A stretch of 64,000 bases of DNA, taken from assembly GCF_017939745.1 (NCBI RefSeq), contig NZ_JAGKQQ010000001.1:5394001-5458000 (forward strand), in the 5' to 3' direction. The translations under genes were made by a program, and so were the position numbers. This DNA is from Gemmata palustris (lineage in GTDB: Bacteria > Planctomycetota > Planctomycetia > Gemmatales > Gemmataceae). The notes below the pieces were generated by a model. The model was not told where the DNA came from and did not search any database. It saw only the letters and a list, made by a program, of their open reading frames with translations. Numbering within the stretch: the stretch's first letter is position 1; each line of letters starts with the position of its first letter. This document shows positions 51,949 through 60,811 of this stretch, in pieces.

Positions 51949-52063
51949 GGCGAACGGCCGGTGTAAGCCGGCCGGTGAGAGCAGCACCAAATCCGGCTCA
52001 CCCATCGCTATCGCTGCGGCACTCACCCCGCCCCTCACCGGCCGGCTTACACCGGCCGTTCGC
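51949..52063. repeat. Palindromic intergenic repeat, family B, copy 3
   Basis: The arms GGCGAACGGCCGGTGTAAGC and the inverted GCTTACACCGGCCGTTCGCC are perfect reverse complements, with about 75 bases between them. Confidence 0.87.
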
Positions 52064-52233
52064 CAAATGCGTTTCACCCCACCGGGCCATTGAGTACCAA
52101 CACGCCCGACCGAAATCATACCAGTGTTCTATTGTATAAATTTAGCGGTGTGGTACCATTCGGTGTGAACGCCCTTGCGCTAGCGATTGAGAGGTCGCAG
52201 AAATGGGTACGCGGAGCCGATTGGCGCCCCCAA

Positions 52234-52329
52234 TTGTTAGCGGATGTTAGCCGCACCTGTTGCGTTTCGCCTGGGAAATGAACGATTCGGGTCCGAGGGG
52301 CGAAAATGTTAGCAAATGTTAGCCGCGCC
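52234..52329. repeat. Paired TGTTAGC direct repeats
   Basis: Two blocks of 24 bases (52234-52257 and 52306-52329), each of the form TGTTAGC-n3-TGTTAGC-CGC (with an A before the second TGTTAGC), lie 72 bases apart and agree at 20 of 24 positions. They lie just after the histidine kinase stop (52357, minus) and some 490 bases before the ROK start. They may be a regulator-binding array or part of a dispersed repeat. Confidence 0.7.
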
Positions 52330-52356
52330 CCTGCACCGCTCGGAACGATCGCCGAT

Positions 52357-53718
52357 TTACGCTCCTCGTGGTAGTTCGATCGTGAACACGGTGCGGCCTT
52401 CTCGTCGCTCCCAAGCGATGCGCCCGGCGTGGGCATCGACCGCTTGCTTCGCGACCGCAAGTCCCAACCCGATGCCCTGATCCTTACCGGTCACGAACGG
52501 GTCGAACAGCTTGTCTGCGATTGCCGGAGGGGGGCCGGGACCGGTGTCGCTGACTTCGACCGAAGCGCCGATTTGCGTCGCGGTCAACCGAACGCGAACC
52601 TCCCCCCCGGGGCCGGCCGCTTCGACCGCATTACCGATCACGTTGCCGAGGAGGTGCGAGAGTTGCGTCGAGTCGCCGACGATCACCGTGCTTTCGACCG
52701 GCGGCGCCCAGATCACGGGTGTCCCCGCGTGCTGGCACTGCGGCTTCAGCAAACTGACGGATTGGCCGATGAGCTTCGCGAGATCGCACGGTTCATGCAC
52801 GCCGATTGGCGGCTTACCGAGTGCAAGGAACTGGCGCAAATTCGATTCAATGCGCGCGAGTTGTCGCAGCGCCACTTGCAGTGGCTCGGGGTCCGCCGAC
52901 GGATTCTCTGCAAGGAACAGTTCCACCGCGAGTTTCGCACCGGCGGCCGCGTTGCGAAGCTGGTGCGCCAAGCCGCCGGAGAACTGCCCGAGCACTTGGA
53001 GCCGCTCGGTGCGCTGGAGTTCGTCCTGGAACGCGGCGAGGCGCCGAGCCATCTCGTTGACGGCTTCGCACAGGTCGCGGAATTCGTCGTCGCCGCCGGT
53101 CACGGGCATGGGTCGAAAATCGCCGGCCGCGATGAGTCGCGTGCGAGCATCGAGATCGCGCACGCGGCGCACGAGCCCCGAGCCGAACGCGAACGCCAGG
53201 ATCACCGCGAACACGCCCGCGCCGCCGAGGATGATGAGCGGCCGAACCGCATCGGCCACGGCCGTTCGGCGCAGCGATTCGGGGTAGAAGATGTACAGGC
53301 TCCCGCCCTGGTTCGGGTGCTTGGGCGACAACGGCAGGCGCAAGCATCGGTACTCCTGCCCCGCGATCACGACCGGTGGGCCGAGTGTGTGCGGTTCGCC
53401 CACTTCGGGCAGAGTCGCGGTGGGCACGTCGGTGGGCGGCTTCGGCTTCGGGTCGGCGAACGTCGATTCGGACGGTACGGTCGGGTGAACGAAGAGAAAT
53501 TCCGCCCCCGACAGCTTTTGCATCTTCTTGAGAACGGGTTCCGTGAGCGGAAAGAACGGCGGTTCGGTGAGCGTGTGCGCGACAGCCCACTGTTGCGTCG
53601 CGAGGCGCTGTTCCGCTCCGCGTGCCGCGATGGACGCGGCCCACCCGGTCACCACCGCGTCCCCCAATAAGAGGAGCACGAACGGAAGGAGCAACCGGTA
53701 TCGGAGGGACAATCGCAT
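52357..53718 (-). CDS. Membrane sensor histidine kinase, orphan
   Basis: 453 residues. Membrane helices are at 9-29 (LLLPFVLLLLGDAVVTGWAA) and about 160-183 (PLIILGGAGVFAVILAFAFG), with a periplasmic sensor region between (residues 30-158) of unrecognised type. A HAMP domain covers about 184-235. The phosphorylated His is in QFSGGLAHQLRNAAAG (His 252). The ATPase has LLGNVIGNAVEAA (N box), VSDTGPGPPP (G1) and GIGLGLAVAKQAV (G2). It phosphorylates a response regulator in answer to an outside signal. No response-regulator gene is adjacent, so the partner is elsewhere. Confidence 0.9.
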   Translation of the reverse strand: MRLSLRYRLLLPFVLLLLGDAVVTGWAASIAARGAEQRLATQQWAVAHTLTEPPFFPLTEPVLKKMQKLSGAEFLFVHPTVPSESTFADPKPKPPTDVPTATLPEVGEPHTLGPPVVIAGQEYRCLRLPLSPKHPNQGGSLYIFYPESLRRTAVADAVRPLIILGGAGVFAVILAFAFGSGLVRRVRDLDARTRLIAAGDFRPMPVTGGDDEFRDLCEAVNEMARRLAAFQDELQRTERLQVLGQFSGGLAHQLRNAAAGAKLAVELFLAENPSADPEPLQVALRQLARIESNLRQFLALGKPPIGVHEPCDLAKLIGQSVSLLKPQCQHAGTPVIWAPPVESTVIVGDSTQLSHLLGNVIGNAVEAAGPGGEVRVRLTATQIGASVEVSDTGPGPPPAIADKLFDPFVTGKDQGIGLGLAVAKQAVDAHAGRIAWERREGRTVFTIELPRGA

Positions 53719-53997
53719 GAGTGTGGTCAGCTACGAAGACACTTAATGGGTATTCGCGCGGATGAACGGAACGAAACCTGAGCCAAACACGGTCATTCTT
53801 CGGAATCCGTTCGCCCCGTGCGCCCGCGCGAATACTGTTCTTCTTTCGCAGTTCGCGCAGTGTGTAGAATGAGCTGCGATCTCCATAAACGCGACCGCAT
53901 TGGCGCATCGGGGCTTTCTCACCCGGCGATGTTGTTTTATGCTGGTAGAGGCGCTGAAACGGTTACCCGGCGCGAACGAGTAAGGAACGGACGGCGG

Positions 53998-56900
53998 ATG
54001 GACGGCATCTTCCACGAACTGTCCCGCAAAACCGACCCGGCCAAACTGCTCGGTTACCTCAATTTCTCGGACGGGCGGCCGGACCCGCGGTTCCAGAAGG
54101 GGTTGGCGGACGCCTGCGCGCACCTGCTCGAAAGCGGCGACCCGCTCCCCTGGCGCACGCTCTCGTTGTGGCTCCAGCACGAGTTAAGTGGCCTGGTGGC
54201 GGCCGGCGCGGGTGCGTTCCGCGACACGACCCAAGTTCGCGCGGTGCTCGACGCGGCCCTCGTGCGGCTCCCGGGCGCGTACCGCGCGCACCACTCCGAC
54301 CAGCTCGCGCACCAGCCCGATTCCGCACTCTTCGGCCCGTTCTTCCTCGCGCGCTGTTGCGAAGCGGTGCTGAGAGTCGGCCAACCGTGGGACGCGGTTC
54401 GGCTCGTAACCGGCGGGCTGAACCTGCTGAACGATTACGTCGGCTACCGGCCGATCGCGGTGCTCGAAACGCGCCCCAACACCGAGTTCTACACACACGA
54501 GAAAGTTCGGCCGGTGCCACTCGCGATCGCCGGCGCTGGGGTTTCGCCCGGGATCTACGCCGACATCGTCCGGCCCGCGCTCAAGTTACTCGAAGAGACC
54601 GAGTCCGCGCTTCTGGAAGAAGCCAGTTTCGAGCCGGGGAAGCTCGACGAACTCGCGTTCGATCCGCGGGCACACGACCACTTCCACCCGGTGAACAAGC
54701 GCCCGAACGTGCTGTTCGGAGAGTGGGACCCGCACACCATCGACAACGCCGGCTACTTCCGCCGGTTCGTGCTGCGGCAAATGACGCTCGACACGCTCCT
54801 GACGTGGGTGCTGCCCGGCGAGTCCGGCGCCCCAGCGCCCGGGGGATCGGAGAAGAGCGAGCGCCTCTTTGAAGCCGCCGCGGTGCTCGCGGGTACCATT
54901 CTGATGGGCGCCGGGGTGAGCGGAGCTGGGCCGAACTTCCACGACTCCACCGTCACGCTCTCGAAACTCGTTCCGCGCATCGCCCGGTACCGCGATGCCT
55001 TCTACCAGCGCCTCTTGAAGCAATTACCAGGGGCGCACGGCGAGCGATTGCGCGCCGAGGCCGAGAAGCGGAAACAGCCGTTCGCGGGCGTGCGGCAATT
55101 CCTCAACCAAGCGATCTCGACGCAGCGCGCCTCGCACCTTCAGGACCGCAGGCTCGCGCAGTTCTACGCCGCAATGGGGTACCCCACGGCCGCACGCGAC
55201 CAATCGGCCAAGATCGATGCGCCCGCGGTACGGTTCGGGACCGAGATCCGCATTCGGCAAACGGAAGCGGGCTTCGCGGCCGATCGCGGGCGCCCGGCCG
55301 ATGCCGCACCGCTCCTGGCGGAAGTCGAAGACCTGCTGCGCCGCGGAATCGATTGCGGCGCGCTCATCGACCCGTGGAACATCCTCGGCTATCAGGGTTT
55401 GTTCCCGATCTTCCCCGGTCGGGAAGACACCGTGCGCGACCCGCGTGCGGAGGAACTCATCCACATTGCGGGCCGGCAACTCGATCTGTACGCCCGCAGC
55501 AGTGCGTCCGCGGCCGTAGCCAGTGACGGCGCCACGCGCGAGCGCCTCACCGCGCACATGCGGGACTTCGCGGCGTGGTGGGACAAGTTCGCGACCTCGA
55601 CCGTGAACGACATGCCGCGCATCGTCGGCGGCGAGCGCACGGACGCGGCCGAGCACGTGGCCGACGCGCTTGCGGCGTGGGCACTGAGGCAACCGAACTC
55701 GAACGACATCGCGTTCTGGCGGCAGCACCGCGAGGGGTTCACCAGCCCGGCCGCGTTCGCACAGGTGATCGAACCGCTCATCGAGCGCCGCGAATGGCGG
55801 GCCGCGATGGGCCTGCTCATGACGTGGCTCTCCGAGAGCGACACGGTCCCACTCGACGAGCCCGGGGCGTCGTTCGAGGCGCTGGCCGAGCGCTGGCTCC
55901 GCGGAACGAGCGCGTCCGAACCGGTCAGCGAACGCGCGCCGCTCCTGCGCCGGTTCTTCGAGATGCTCGAGGCCAACGCGAGCGAGGACTGGCACACGCC
56001 GCACGAGTGGCTGAGCGAACCGCGCGAGCGCAACGAAAACGAGGAAGACGGTGAGTTCGCGTCCGCATACGAGGGGATGACGTACAAGGATTCGACCGAC
56101 GACGGCGTGGAGGGTTCGATCGCGGGCGACCCGCCCGCGCCGATCGGCGAGTTCCAACTGGAAGCGCAGGCGGACGCGATCGAAGACCGGCTCGGGTTCC
56201 TGCACGCGATCGCGAAATTGTGGCGCCTCGCCGCGCGCCCGGACGTGTGGGCGCCCAACGACTCAACCCGCGACACGACCCTGGCCGTGTGGCTCACCGC
56301 CGCCCGGCGCGCGAACGATTCACTCGGCCTGTTCCTCGACCGCCTCACCGAAATCTCGGTTCCCGACCCGTCCGGCGGGCACGAGGGGATGATCGAGTTC
56401 GACCGCCGGCGCGCGATCAAGGGCCATTTACTCGATCTCGGCGTGGCGGCGTGTGTGGACGTGCGCCGGGCGACGTTCGCGCTCGCCGCGGTACGCTCGC
56501 CGGGGCCGGAGTTACCGAGCGGCCCGCGCCCCTCGTCCTCCGGGGACGAGCAGAACCGCCCGCCCGCGTGGGAGTCGCTCCTCGTGCGCATTGAGCGCGC
56601 GATCGGGCGCGGCGACGGCCCGGGCGTGCGCACGCTGCTCCCCGGATTCATCACGCACTTCCGGCGCGAACCGCTCCTGTATTGCCCGCCGTCGGATGGT
56701 GGGAAGCCGCGCGAAGTCCTGACCGCGCAAACCGCCCTGGGGGTGCTCGAAGACCTCGTAACGCGGCTCCCGCGCCTCGGATTGTTGCGCGAGACGTTCC
56801 AGCTCACGAAACTCGCGCGGCAAATGGAGTGGAACAACCCGCCCGAAGGCCGGCGCGTGAGCAGCTTCGACCAACTGTTCCGCACCGCGCTCACGGGGGT

Positions 56901-57927
56901 CGTCGAAACGCTTCTGGCTGCCGCTTCGATGTGGGACGAAAACGCGACCGGCGAAGAAGGCCCGCTCGCGGACGCGCTCTTCAAGATCGCCACCGAGTTC
57001 CAGAACTTGTGGCACCAGCACAGTCAATCGTTGCGACTCTCGGTGCTGGAAACCGTCAGTGACGACGACGACTGGGAACCCGTGAAGGGCTTCGTGACCA
57101 AGTACGGCAGCGACCTGTTCACGGTGCCGTTCCTCGGGCTGTCGAACATGCGCGGCATCCTGGCCCGCGGCGTGTCGGCGTGGCTCGATCACGAGATCGA
57201 AAACGGCGAGAACGGCACCAAGCGCCCGAAGCTCGTCTCCGATTGGGACGCCGGCACGCTCGACCGCACCCGGATCGCCCGCAGTGCGGAAGTGGTGCTC
57301 CAGGCGCTCATCGAGCATTACGACGAGTACCGCGACTACAATACGACGACGACACAATCCGACTACGGCGAGAACATCCACATCCTGCTGGACATTCTGC
57401 GCCTCAAAGTGCGGTACGATCGTTTCGCGTGGCGGATGCGCCCCCTCGCGCTCGCACACGAAGCTTTGTGTCAGCGCGGGTACGAGGCGCTCGCGGCCCG
57501 CTGGCGCACCTTCATTGCCGAGAAGACTGTGGAGCTAGCCGACGAGCTACTGAACGAACTGAACGAGCGCGAAGCACGGTACGGTGTGAAACTGCGCACC
57601 GTGCGGGACCGCCTCGAAGAGCGCTTCACGCGCCCCCTGGAGATCGACCGCGCCGCAGCGCAAGTTGCGGCCGCGGCCGAAGCCGCACGGAGCGGTCTGT
57701 CAGAAGGCAACCCCGCATTCGTTCGGCTGCAAACCGCGCTCGAACCGCTCGAAGCGATCGTGAGCGGCGTGGGCCTCGATGTGCCCACCTGGGTACGGCG
57801 GTTGGAGGACGCTCTGCGTCAAACGCGCGACCGCACCACGGATTCGCCGACCGCCCCCCCGAGCGGCCTAACGTTCGAGGAACTCGAGCGCCAAATGGAC
57901 GAATGGGACAAGGGATTGGGGGAGTAA
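53998..57927 (+). CDS. Very large protein of unknown function (1309 residues)
   Basis: 1309 residues from ATG 53998, with AAGGAA about 10 bases upstream; the frame is open back to 53818 but without support. No signal peptide or membrane helix is seen. The sequence is mostly alpha-helical, with TPR-like stretches (ACAHLLESGDPLPWRTLSLW, LVTGGLNLLNDYVGYRPIAV). An acidic low-complexity part around residues 680-720 (RNENEEDGEFASAYEGM with the KDSTDDGVEGS motif) is followed by further helical modules and a C-terminal coiled coil (ELLNELNEREARYGVKLRTV). I vaguely recall relatives in planctomycetes. A scaffold role is plausible. It faces away from the histidine kinase gene. Confidence 0.85.
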   Translation: MDGIFHELSRKTDPAKLLGYLNFSDGRPDPRFQKGLADACAHLLESGDPLPWRTLSLWLQHELSGLVAAGAGAFRDTTQVRAVLDAALVRLPGAYRAHHSDQLAHQPDSALFGPFFLARCCEAVLRVGQPWDAVRLVTGGLNLLNDYVGYRPIAVLETRPNTEFYTHEKVRPVPLAIAGAGVSPGIYADIVRPALKLLEETESALLEEASFEPGKLDELAFDPRAHDHFHPVNKRPNVLFGEWDPHTIDNAGYFRRFVLRQMTLDTLLTWVLPGESGAPAPGGSEKSERLFEAAAVLAGTILMGAGVSGAGPNFHDSTVTLSKLVPRIARYRDAFYQRLLKQLPGAHGERLRAEAEKRKQPFAGVRQFLNQAISTQRASHLQDRRLAQFYAAMGYPTAARDQSAKIDAPAVRFGTEIRIRQTEAGFAADRGRPADAAPLLAEVEDLLRRGIDCGALIDPWNILGYQGLFPIFPGREDTVRDPRAEELIHIAGRQLDLYARSSASAAVASDGATRERLTAHMRDFAAWWDKFATSTVNDMPRIVGGERTDAAEHVADALAAWALRQPNSNDIAFWRQHREGFTSPAAFAQVIEPLIERREWRAAMGLLMTWLSESDTVPLDEPGASFEALAERWLRGTSASEPVSERAPLLRRFFEMLEANASEDWHTPHEWLSEPRERNENEEDGEFASAYEGMTYKDSTDDGVEGSIAGDPPAPIGEFQLEAQADAIEDRLGFLHAIAKLWRLAARPDVWAPNDSTRDTTLAVWLTAARRANDSLGLFLDRLTEISVPDPSGGHEGMIEFDRRRAIKGHLLDLGVAACVDVRRATFALAAVRSPGPELPSGPRPSSSGDEQNRPPAWESLLVRIERAIGRGDGPGVRTLLPGFITHFRREPLLYCPPSDGGKPREVLTAQTALGVLEDLVTRLPRLGLLRETFQLTKLARQMEWNNPPEGRRVSSFDQLFRTALTGVVETLLAAASMWDENATGEEGPLADALFKIATEFQNLWHQHSQSLRLSVLETVSDDDDWEPVKGFVTKYGSDLFTVPFLGLSNMRGILARGVSAWLDHEIENGENGTKRPKLVSDWDAGTLDRTRIARSAEVVLQALIEHYDEYRDYNTTTTQSDYGENIHILLDILRLKVRYDRFAWRMRPLALAHEALCQRGYEALAARWRTFIAEKTVELADELLNELNEREARYGVKLRTVRDRLEERFTRPLEIDRAAAQVAAAAEAARSGLSEGNPAFVRLQTALEPLEAIVSGVGLDVPTWVRRLEDALRQTRDRTTDSPTAPPSGLTFEELERQMDEWDKGLGE

Positions 57928-58100
57928 GGAAGGACGTCGGGAAAGTTTAGGCTTCGCGCTAGCGTTTTGGTGGCGAGTTTCTTGGAACCGACTAGCTGCT
58001 TAATTTTTTGGCCTGATAGTTCAGGTACGCCAAGCGCGGCTGGCACGATTATTTAATGCAAGTGCGACGCCATTGATACGAGTGGCATGTTGGGGGCTCC

Positions 58101-58553
58101 ATGGACACCCGCGCTTATACGGTTTGGGGCACCGTCTCCAATACCGGAGCCTCCTCCATAGACATCGTGCTTATAGATGCAAGCCGCCCGATGTCCATAC
58201 GCGAGATTGAAGAAGAAATTCGCCGGCGCGGACTTCCAGAGCGCGGCGCGGTGAGTTCCCACTTGAATACACTCAAAAAGCGGGGCCACATTGTTAATAC
58301 GCCAAGCGGTTGGTGTCGAACTTCGATGGCTTCGGATGGACAATTAAAAACGGCGCCCGCAACACGGGCCACTTTTGGCGAACCGCAGAATCCATCAACG
58401 CCTGCTTCGCCGCCAGCTCCATCAAGCCCGGCATCAACAACCTCAACCGACCGAACCGAGCGGGTTCAACGAATCAAGCTCATGCTCGAAACTGGCGTCG
58501 TTGTGGTGACCCTTGTCAGCGGCATCGTCGCGCTCCTGTTGCGGTTCAAATAA
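58101..58553 (+). CDS. Winged-helix protein with C-terminal membrane anchor
   Basis: 150 residues. Residues 25-75 form a winged helix (MSIREIEEEIRRRGLPERGA, VSSHLNTLKKRGHIVNTPSG). Residues 85-118 are a Pro/Ser/Thr-rich linker and residues 128-149 (LMLETGVVVVTLVSGIVALL) a membrane helix, so the DNA-binding part would be tethered to the inner membrane. The vapD gene starts 32 bases after the stop, so the two probably form an operon. It may regulate or neutralise VapD (inference from position). GC content is lower than in the neighbours, pointing to acquisition. Confidence 0.7.
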   Translation: MDTRAYTVWGTVSNTGASSIDIVLIDASRPMSIREIEEEIRRRGLPERGAVSSHLNTLKKRGHIVNTPSGWCRTSMASDGQLKTAPATRATFGEPQNPSTPASPPAPSSPASTTSTDRTERVQRIKLMLETGVVVVTLVSGIVALLLRFK

Positions 58554-58585
58554 AATAACAACAGCAAACCCATTCGAGATTCGTC

Positions 58586-58984
58586 ATGACGATTGCCGCA
58601 GTCAGAAATGCCCGCGCTGGTTCACTCCGGCACGGTCTTCCGGCCTCGTTCAAGCGGGAGGGCACTGTGTACGCGATCGCCTTCGACATGGATATCGAGC
58701 AACTGCGGATTCATTTCGGCGACCCGTACAACAACGCCTATCTCGAAATTCGCAGAGTGCTGGAGCGGCACCAGTTCCAGTGGCAACAGGGCAGCATGTA
58801 CTTCGGCGGCCCTGCGGTTTCGGCAGCAACGGTCATGGTCGCGGTGATCGACTTGGCGACGCAACTACCGTGGTTCGCTGCGTCCGTTCGTGACATCCGA
58901 ATGCTGCGAATCGAGGAATTGAATGATCTCATGCCCGTGGTTCAACGGGTCGCGGGCATGACCGGCGGCGAGCAAGAGGCTTAG
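58586..58984 (+). CDS. vapD: VapD-family (Cas2-like fold) endoribonuclease
   Basis: 132 residues from ATG 58586. VapD proteins usually begin near YAIAFDMDIEQL, here residue 29, and GTG 58667 with GGAGGG 4 bases upstream is the alternative start (105 residues). The core holds YAIAFDMD with the conserved Asp, NNAYLEIRRVLERHQFQWQQ, GSMYFGG, and the end LPWFAASVRDIRMLRIEELN with DLMPVV, all VapD hallmarks. VapD is a Cas2-related RNase seen in toxin-antitoxin roles. The stop TAG lies at the left edge of the MITE-like element at 58984-59065, so the C-terminus may have been altered by its insertion. Confidence 0.85.
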   Translation: MTIAAVRNARAGSLRHGLPASFKREGTVYAIAFDMDIEQLRIHFGDPYNNAYLEIRRVLERHQFQWQQGSMYFGGPAVSAATVMVAVIDLATQLPWFAASVRDIRMLRIEELNDLMPVVQRVAGMTGGEQEA

Positions 58985-59065
58985 GACTACCGGACAAAAC
59001 CCCTGCCTACCTGCTGTCTTCCAGCGATTTTCGATGATGGCCAGGGTTTTGTCCGGTAGTCCTTA
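58984..59065. mobile_element. MITE-like element with 19-bp terminal inverted repeats
   Basis: The left end GGACTACCGGACAAAACCC is the reverse complement of the right end, and about 44 bases lie between. TA occurs on both sides (58982-58983 and near 59066), as for IS630/Tc1-type elements. No gene is inside. The vapD stop codon TAG is formed by the flanking TA and the first G of the element. Confidence 0.75.
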
Positions 59066-59187
59066 ATACACGGCGCCTGTTTTCGGGTTCGCAATTTACC
59101 TTGTAACTCCTCGGCCACTGGCGGGTTGTAGTGGTGCCCACGATCCGCCACTCCGCGCGGATTCTTCGGCAATCTGAGGGGTTCCTT

Positions 59188-60036
59188 ATGACCGTTCGTG
59201 GCATCGGTCTATTGCTCGTCGTCGGTGGACTCGTTGCCGGAACGGTTGCGGCGCAGCCGCCGATCGGCGTCATTGGCAAGAACAAAGCCAGTGACGATAA
59301 GGCCGATGCGTCCAAGCTGAAGAGAGTGACCTGGAAGGTCGGCGACGTCACCCGCGAAGCGCTGGTTTACGCTCCGCCGACAACCGACAAGAAGCACCCC
59401 CTCGTGTTCGCGTTCCACGGGCACGGCGGGAAGGCCGAGCTGTCGTCCCGAAACTTCGCGTTCCACAAACACTGGCCCGAGGCCATATCCATTTATCCCC
59501 AGGGATTGCCAACGCCGGTTCCGGCTCTGGACCCCGATGGCAAGTTCTCCGGGTGGCAAAAGTACATCGGCGATCAGAAGGACCGCGACCTCGAGTTCTT
59601 TGACGTGATGCTCAAAACGCTCATCGCAGAGTACCAGATCGACGAGAATCGCGTTTACGTCGCCGGGCACTCGAACGGCGGGTTCTTCACCTACGTACTG
59701 TGTGCGGCGCGGCCCGATAAACTGGCCGCGGTCGCGCCCGTCGCGGCCACGGTGTCGCCACGCGATTTCAAGAATCAGAAACCGCTACCCGTGTTGCACG
59801 TCGCCGGAGAGAAGGACCGAATCGTTTCGTTCGCGTCTCAGGAAAAGACGATGGAGCAGGTGCGCAAGTTGAACGGCTGTGACGCGGAGGGGAAGCCCGC
59901 TGGCAAGTGGTGTACCGAGTACAGTTCCTCGAAGGGACCGCCCGTCGTGACCTTCATTCACCCGGGCAATCACGGGATTCCAGAGGGCGCCCCCGAACGG
60001 ATCGTTCAGTTCTTCAAGGATCACGCACGGAAGTGA
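59188..60036 (+). CDS. Exported esterase (PHB depolymerase/feruloyl-esterase type)
   Basis: 282 residues from ATG 59188, with GAGGGG 5 bases upstream. Residues 1-22 are a signal peptide (GIGLLLVVGGLVAGTVAAQ). The alpha/beta hydrolase has the oxyanion block HPLVFAFHGHGG, the nucleophile Ser in VYVAGHSNGGFFTYVL, Asp in VAGEKDRIVSF and His in HPGNHGIPEG. It belongs to the LpqC/PHB depolymerase-like esterases acting on ester bonds of polymers or plant material outside the cytoplasm. A Cys pair (NGCDAEG and KWCTEY) may form a disulfide. The gene stands alone and converges on aat. Confidence 0.9.
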   Translation: MTVRGIGLLLVVGGLVAGTVAAQPPIGVIGKNKASDDKADASKLKRVTWKVGDVTREALVYAPPTTDKKHPLVFAFHGHGGKAELSSRNFAFHKHWPEAISIYPQGLPTPVPALDPDGKFSGWQKYIGDQKDRDLEFFDVMLKTLIAEYQIDENRVYVAGHSNGGFFTYVLCAARPDKLAAVAPVAATVSPRDFKNQKPLPVLHVAGEKDRIVSFASQEKTMEQVRKLNGCDAEGKPAGKWCTEYSSSKGPPVVTFIHPGNHGIPEGAPERIVQFFKDHARK

Positions 60037-60050
60037 ACGGCGTTGTTGGC

Positions 60051-60779
60051 TCACACAAAGCGCACGCCGCTCATGCCAATGGCTTGGCGTAGGCGTTTCA
60101 GGTACTCGCTCCGCGAGATCTCGCTCGCGCCCATCGTGCTCGTGTGATCCGTCTTCATCTGCACATCGAGTAGCGTGAACCCGCGCTCGCGCAAACGCGA
60201 CACAAGGGCCGCGAGCGCGACTTTCGACCCGTCGGTGACGCGGTAGAACATCGATTCCGCCGCGAACAGCCCGCCGATGCTCACGCCGTAAGTCCCGCCG
60301 GCGAGCTCCCACACGTCCGGCCCCTCGCTCTCGGCCTTCACCCACGTTTCCAGGCTGTGAGCGTGACCCAAGCGGTGCAGTTCCGCGTAGCCCGCGAGCA
60401 TGTCGCTCGTCACCCAGGTGCCCTCGGGTCGGCACTCGCCGCACGCCCGCATCACCGTCTCGAAGCACTGGTTCACCGTGACGCGGAACTTCCCCGAACG
60501 AATGGTCCGCGCGAGCCGGCGCGAGACGTGGAGCCCGCCGTACCCGGGCGTGGCGTCCGGGTGCGTGCGGGAATCGACGTGAAGATCGATGACGCCGCGC
60601 GGGTCCGGCGACCACCACAGGATCGGGTCGCCCTCGTTGAACCACGGGAACACGCCGTCGGCGTAGGCGCGCAGCAGTGTGGGCGGGCGCAGGTCGCCGC
60701 CCACGCCCACGAAGCCGTCCGGTTCCGCCAACTCGGGCGGAATCCACGGCACGTCACGGTTCCCCCAAATGCCGCTCAC
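60051..60779 (-). CDS. aat: Leucyl/phenylalanyl-tRNA-protein transferase
   Basis: 242 residues. Typical blocks are GFVGVGGDLRPPTLLRAYAD, GVFPWFNEGDPILWWSPDPR, EGTWVTSDMLAGYAELHRLG and HAHSLETW, then GGTYGVSIGGLFAAESMFYR and LLDVQMKTDHTSTMGA. The enzyme adds Leu or Phe to proteins with N-terminal Arg or Lys, marking them for ClpS/ClpAP degradation (N-end rule), in the cytoplasm. The length is as expected (about 230-240). It converges with the esterase gene, with a 14-base gap. Confidence 0.95.
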   Translation of the reverse strand: MSGIWGNRDVPWIPPELAEPDGFVGVGGDLRPPTLLRAYADGVFPWFNEGDPILWWSPDPRGVIDLHVDSRTHPDATPGYGGLHVSRRLARTIRSGKFRVTVNQCFETVMRACGECRPEGTWVTSDMLAGYAELHRLGHAHSLETWVKAESEGPDVWELAGGTYGVSIGGLFAAESMFYRVTDGSKVALAALVSRLRERGFTLLDVQMKTDHTSTMGASEISRSEYLKRLRQAIGMSGVRFV

Positions 60780-60811
60780 AGAACGTCCCTCATCGAGCCG
60801 GCGCGGTCGGT

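Noticed and set aside
53939-53983. 14-codon open frame (MLVEALKRLPGANE) just before the 1309-residue protein gene, a possible leader peptide
   Set aside because: It has no convincing ribosome-binding site and no attenuator-like structure follows, so it is probably chance.
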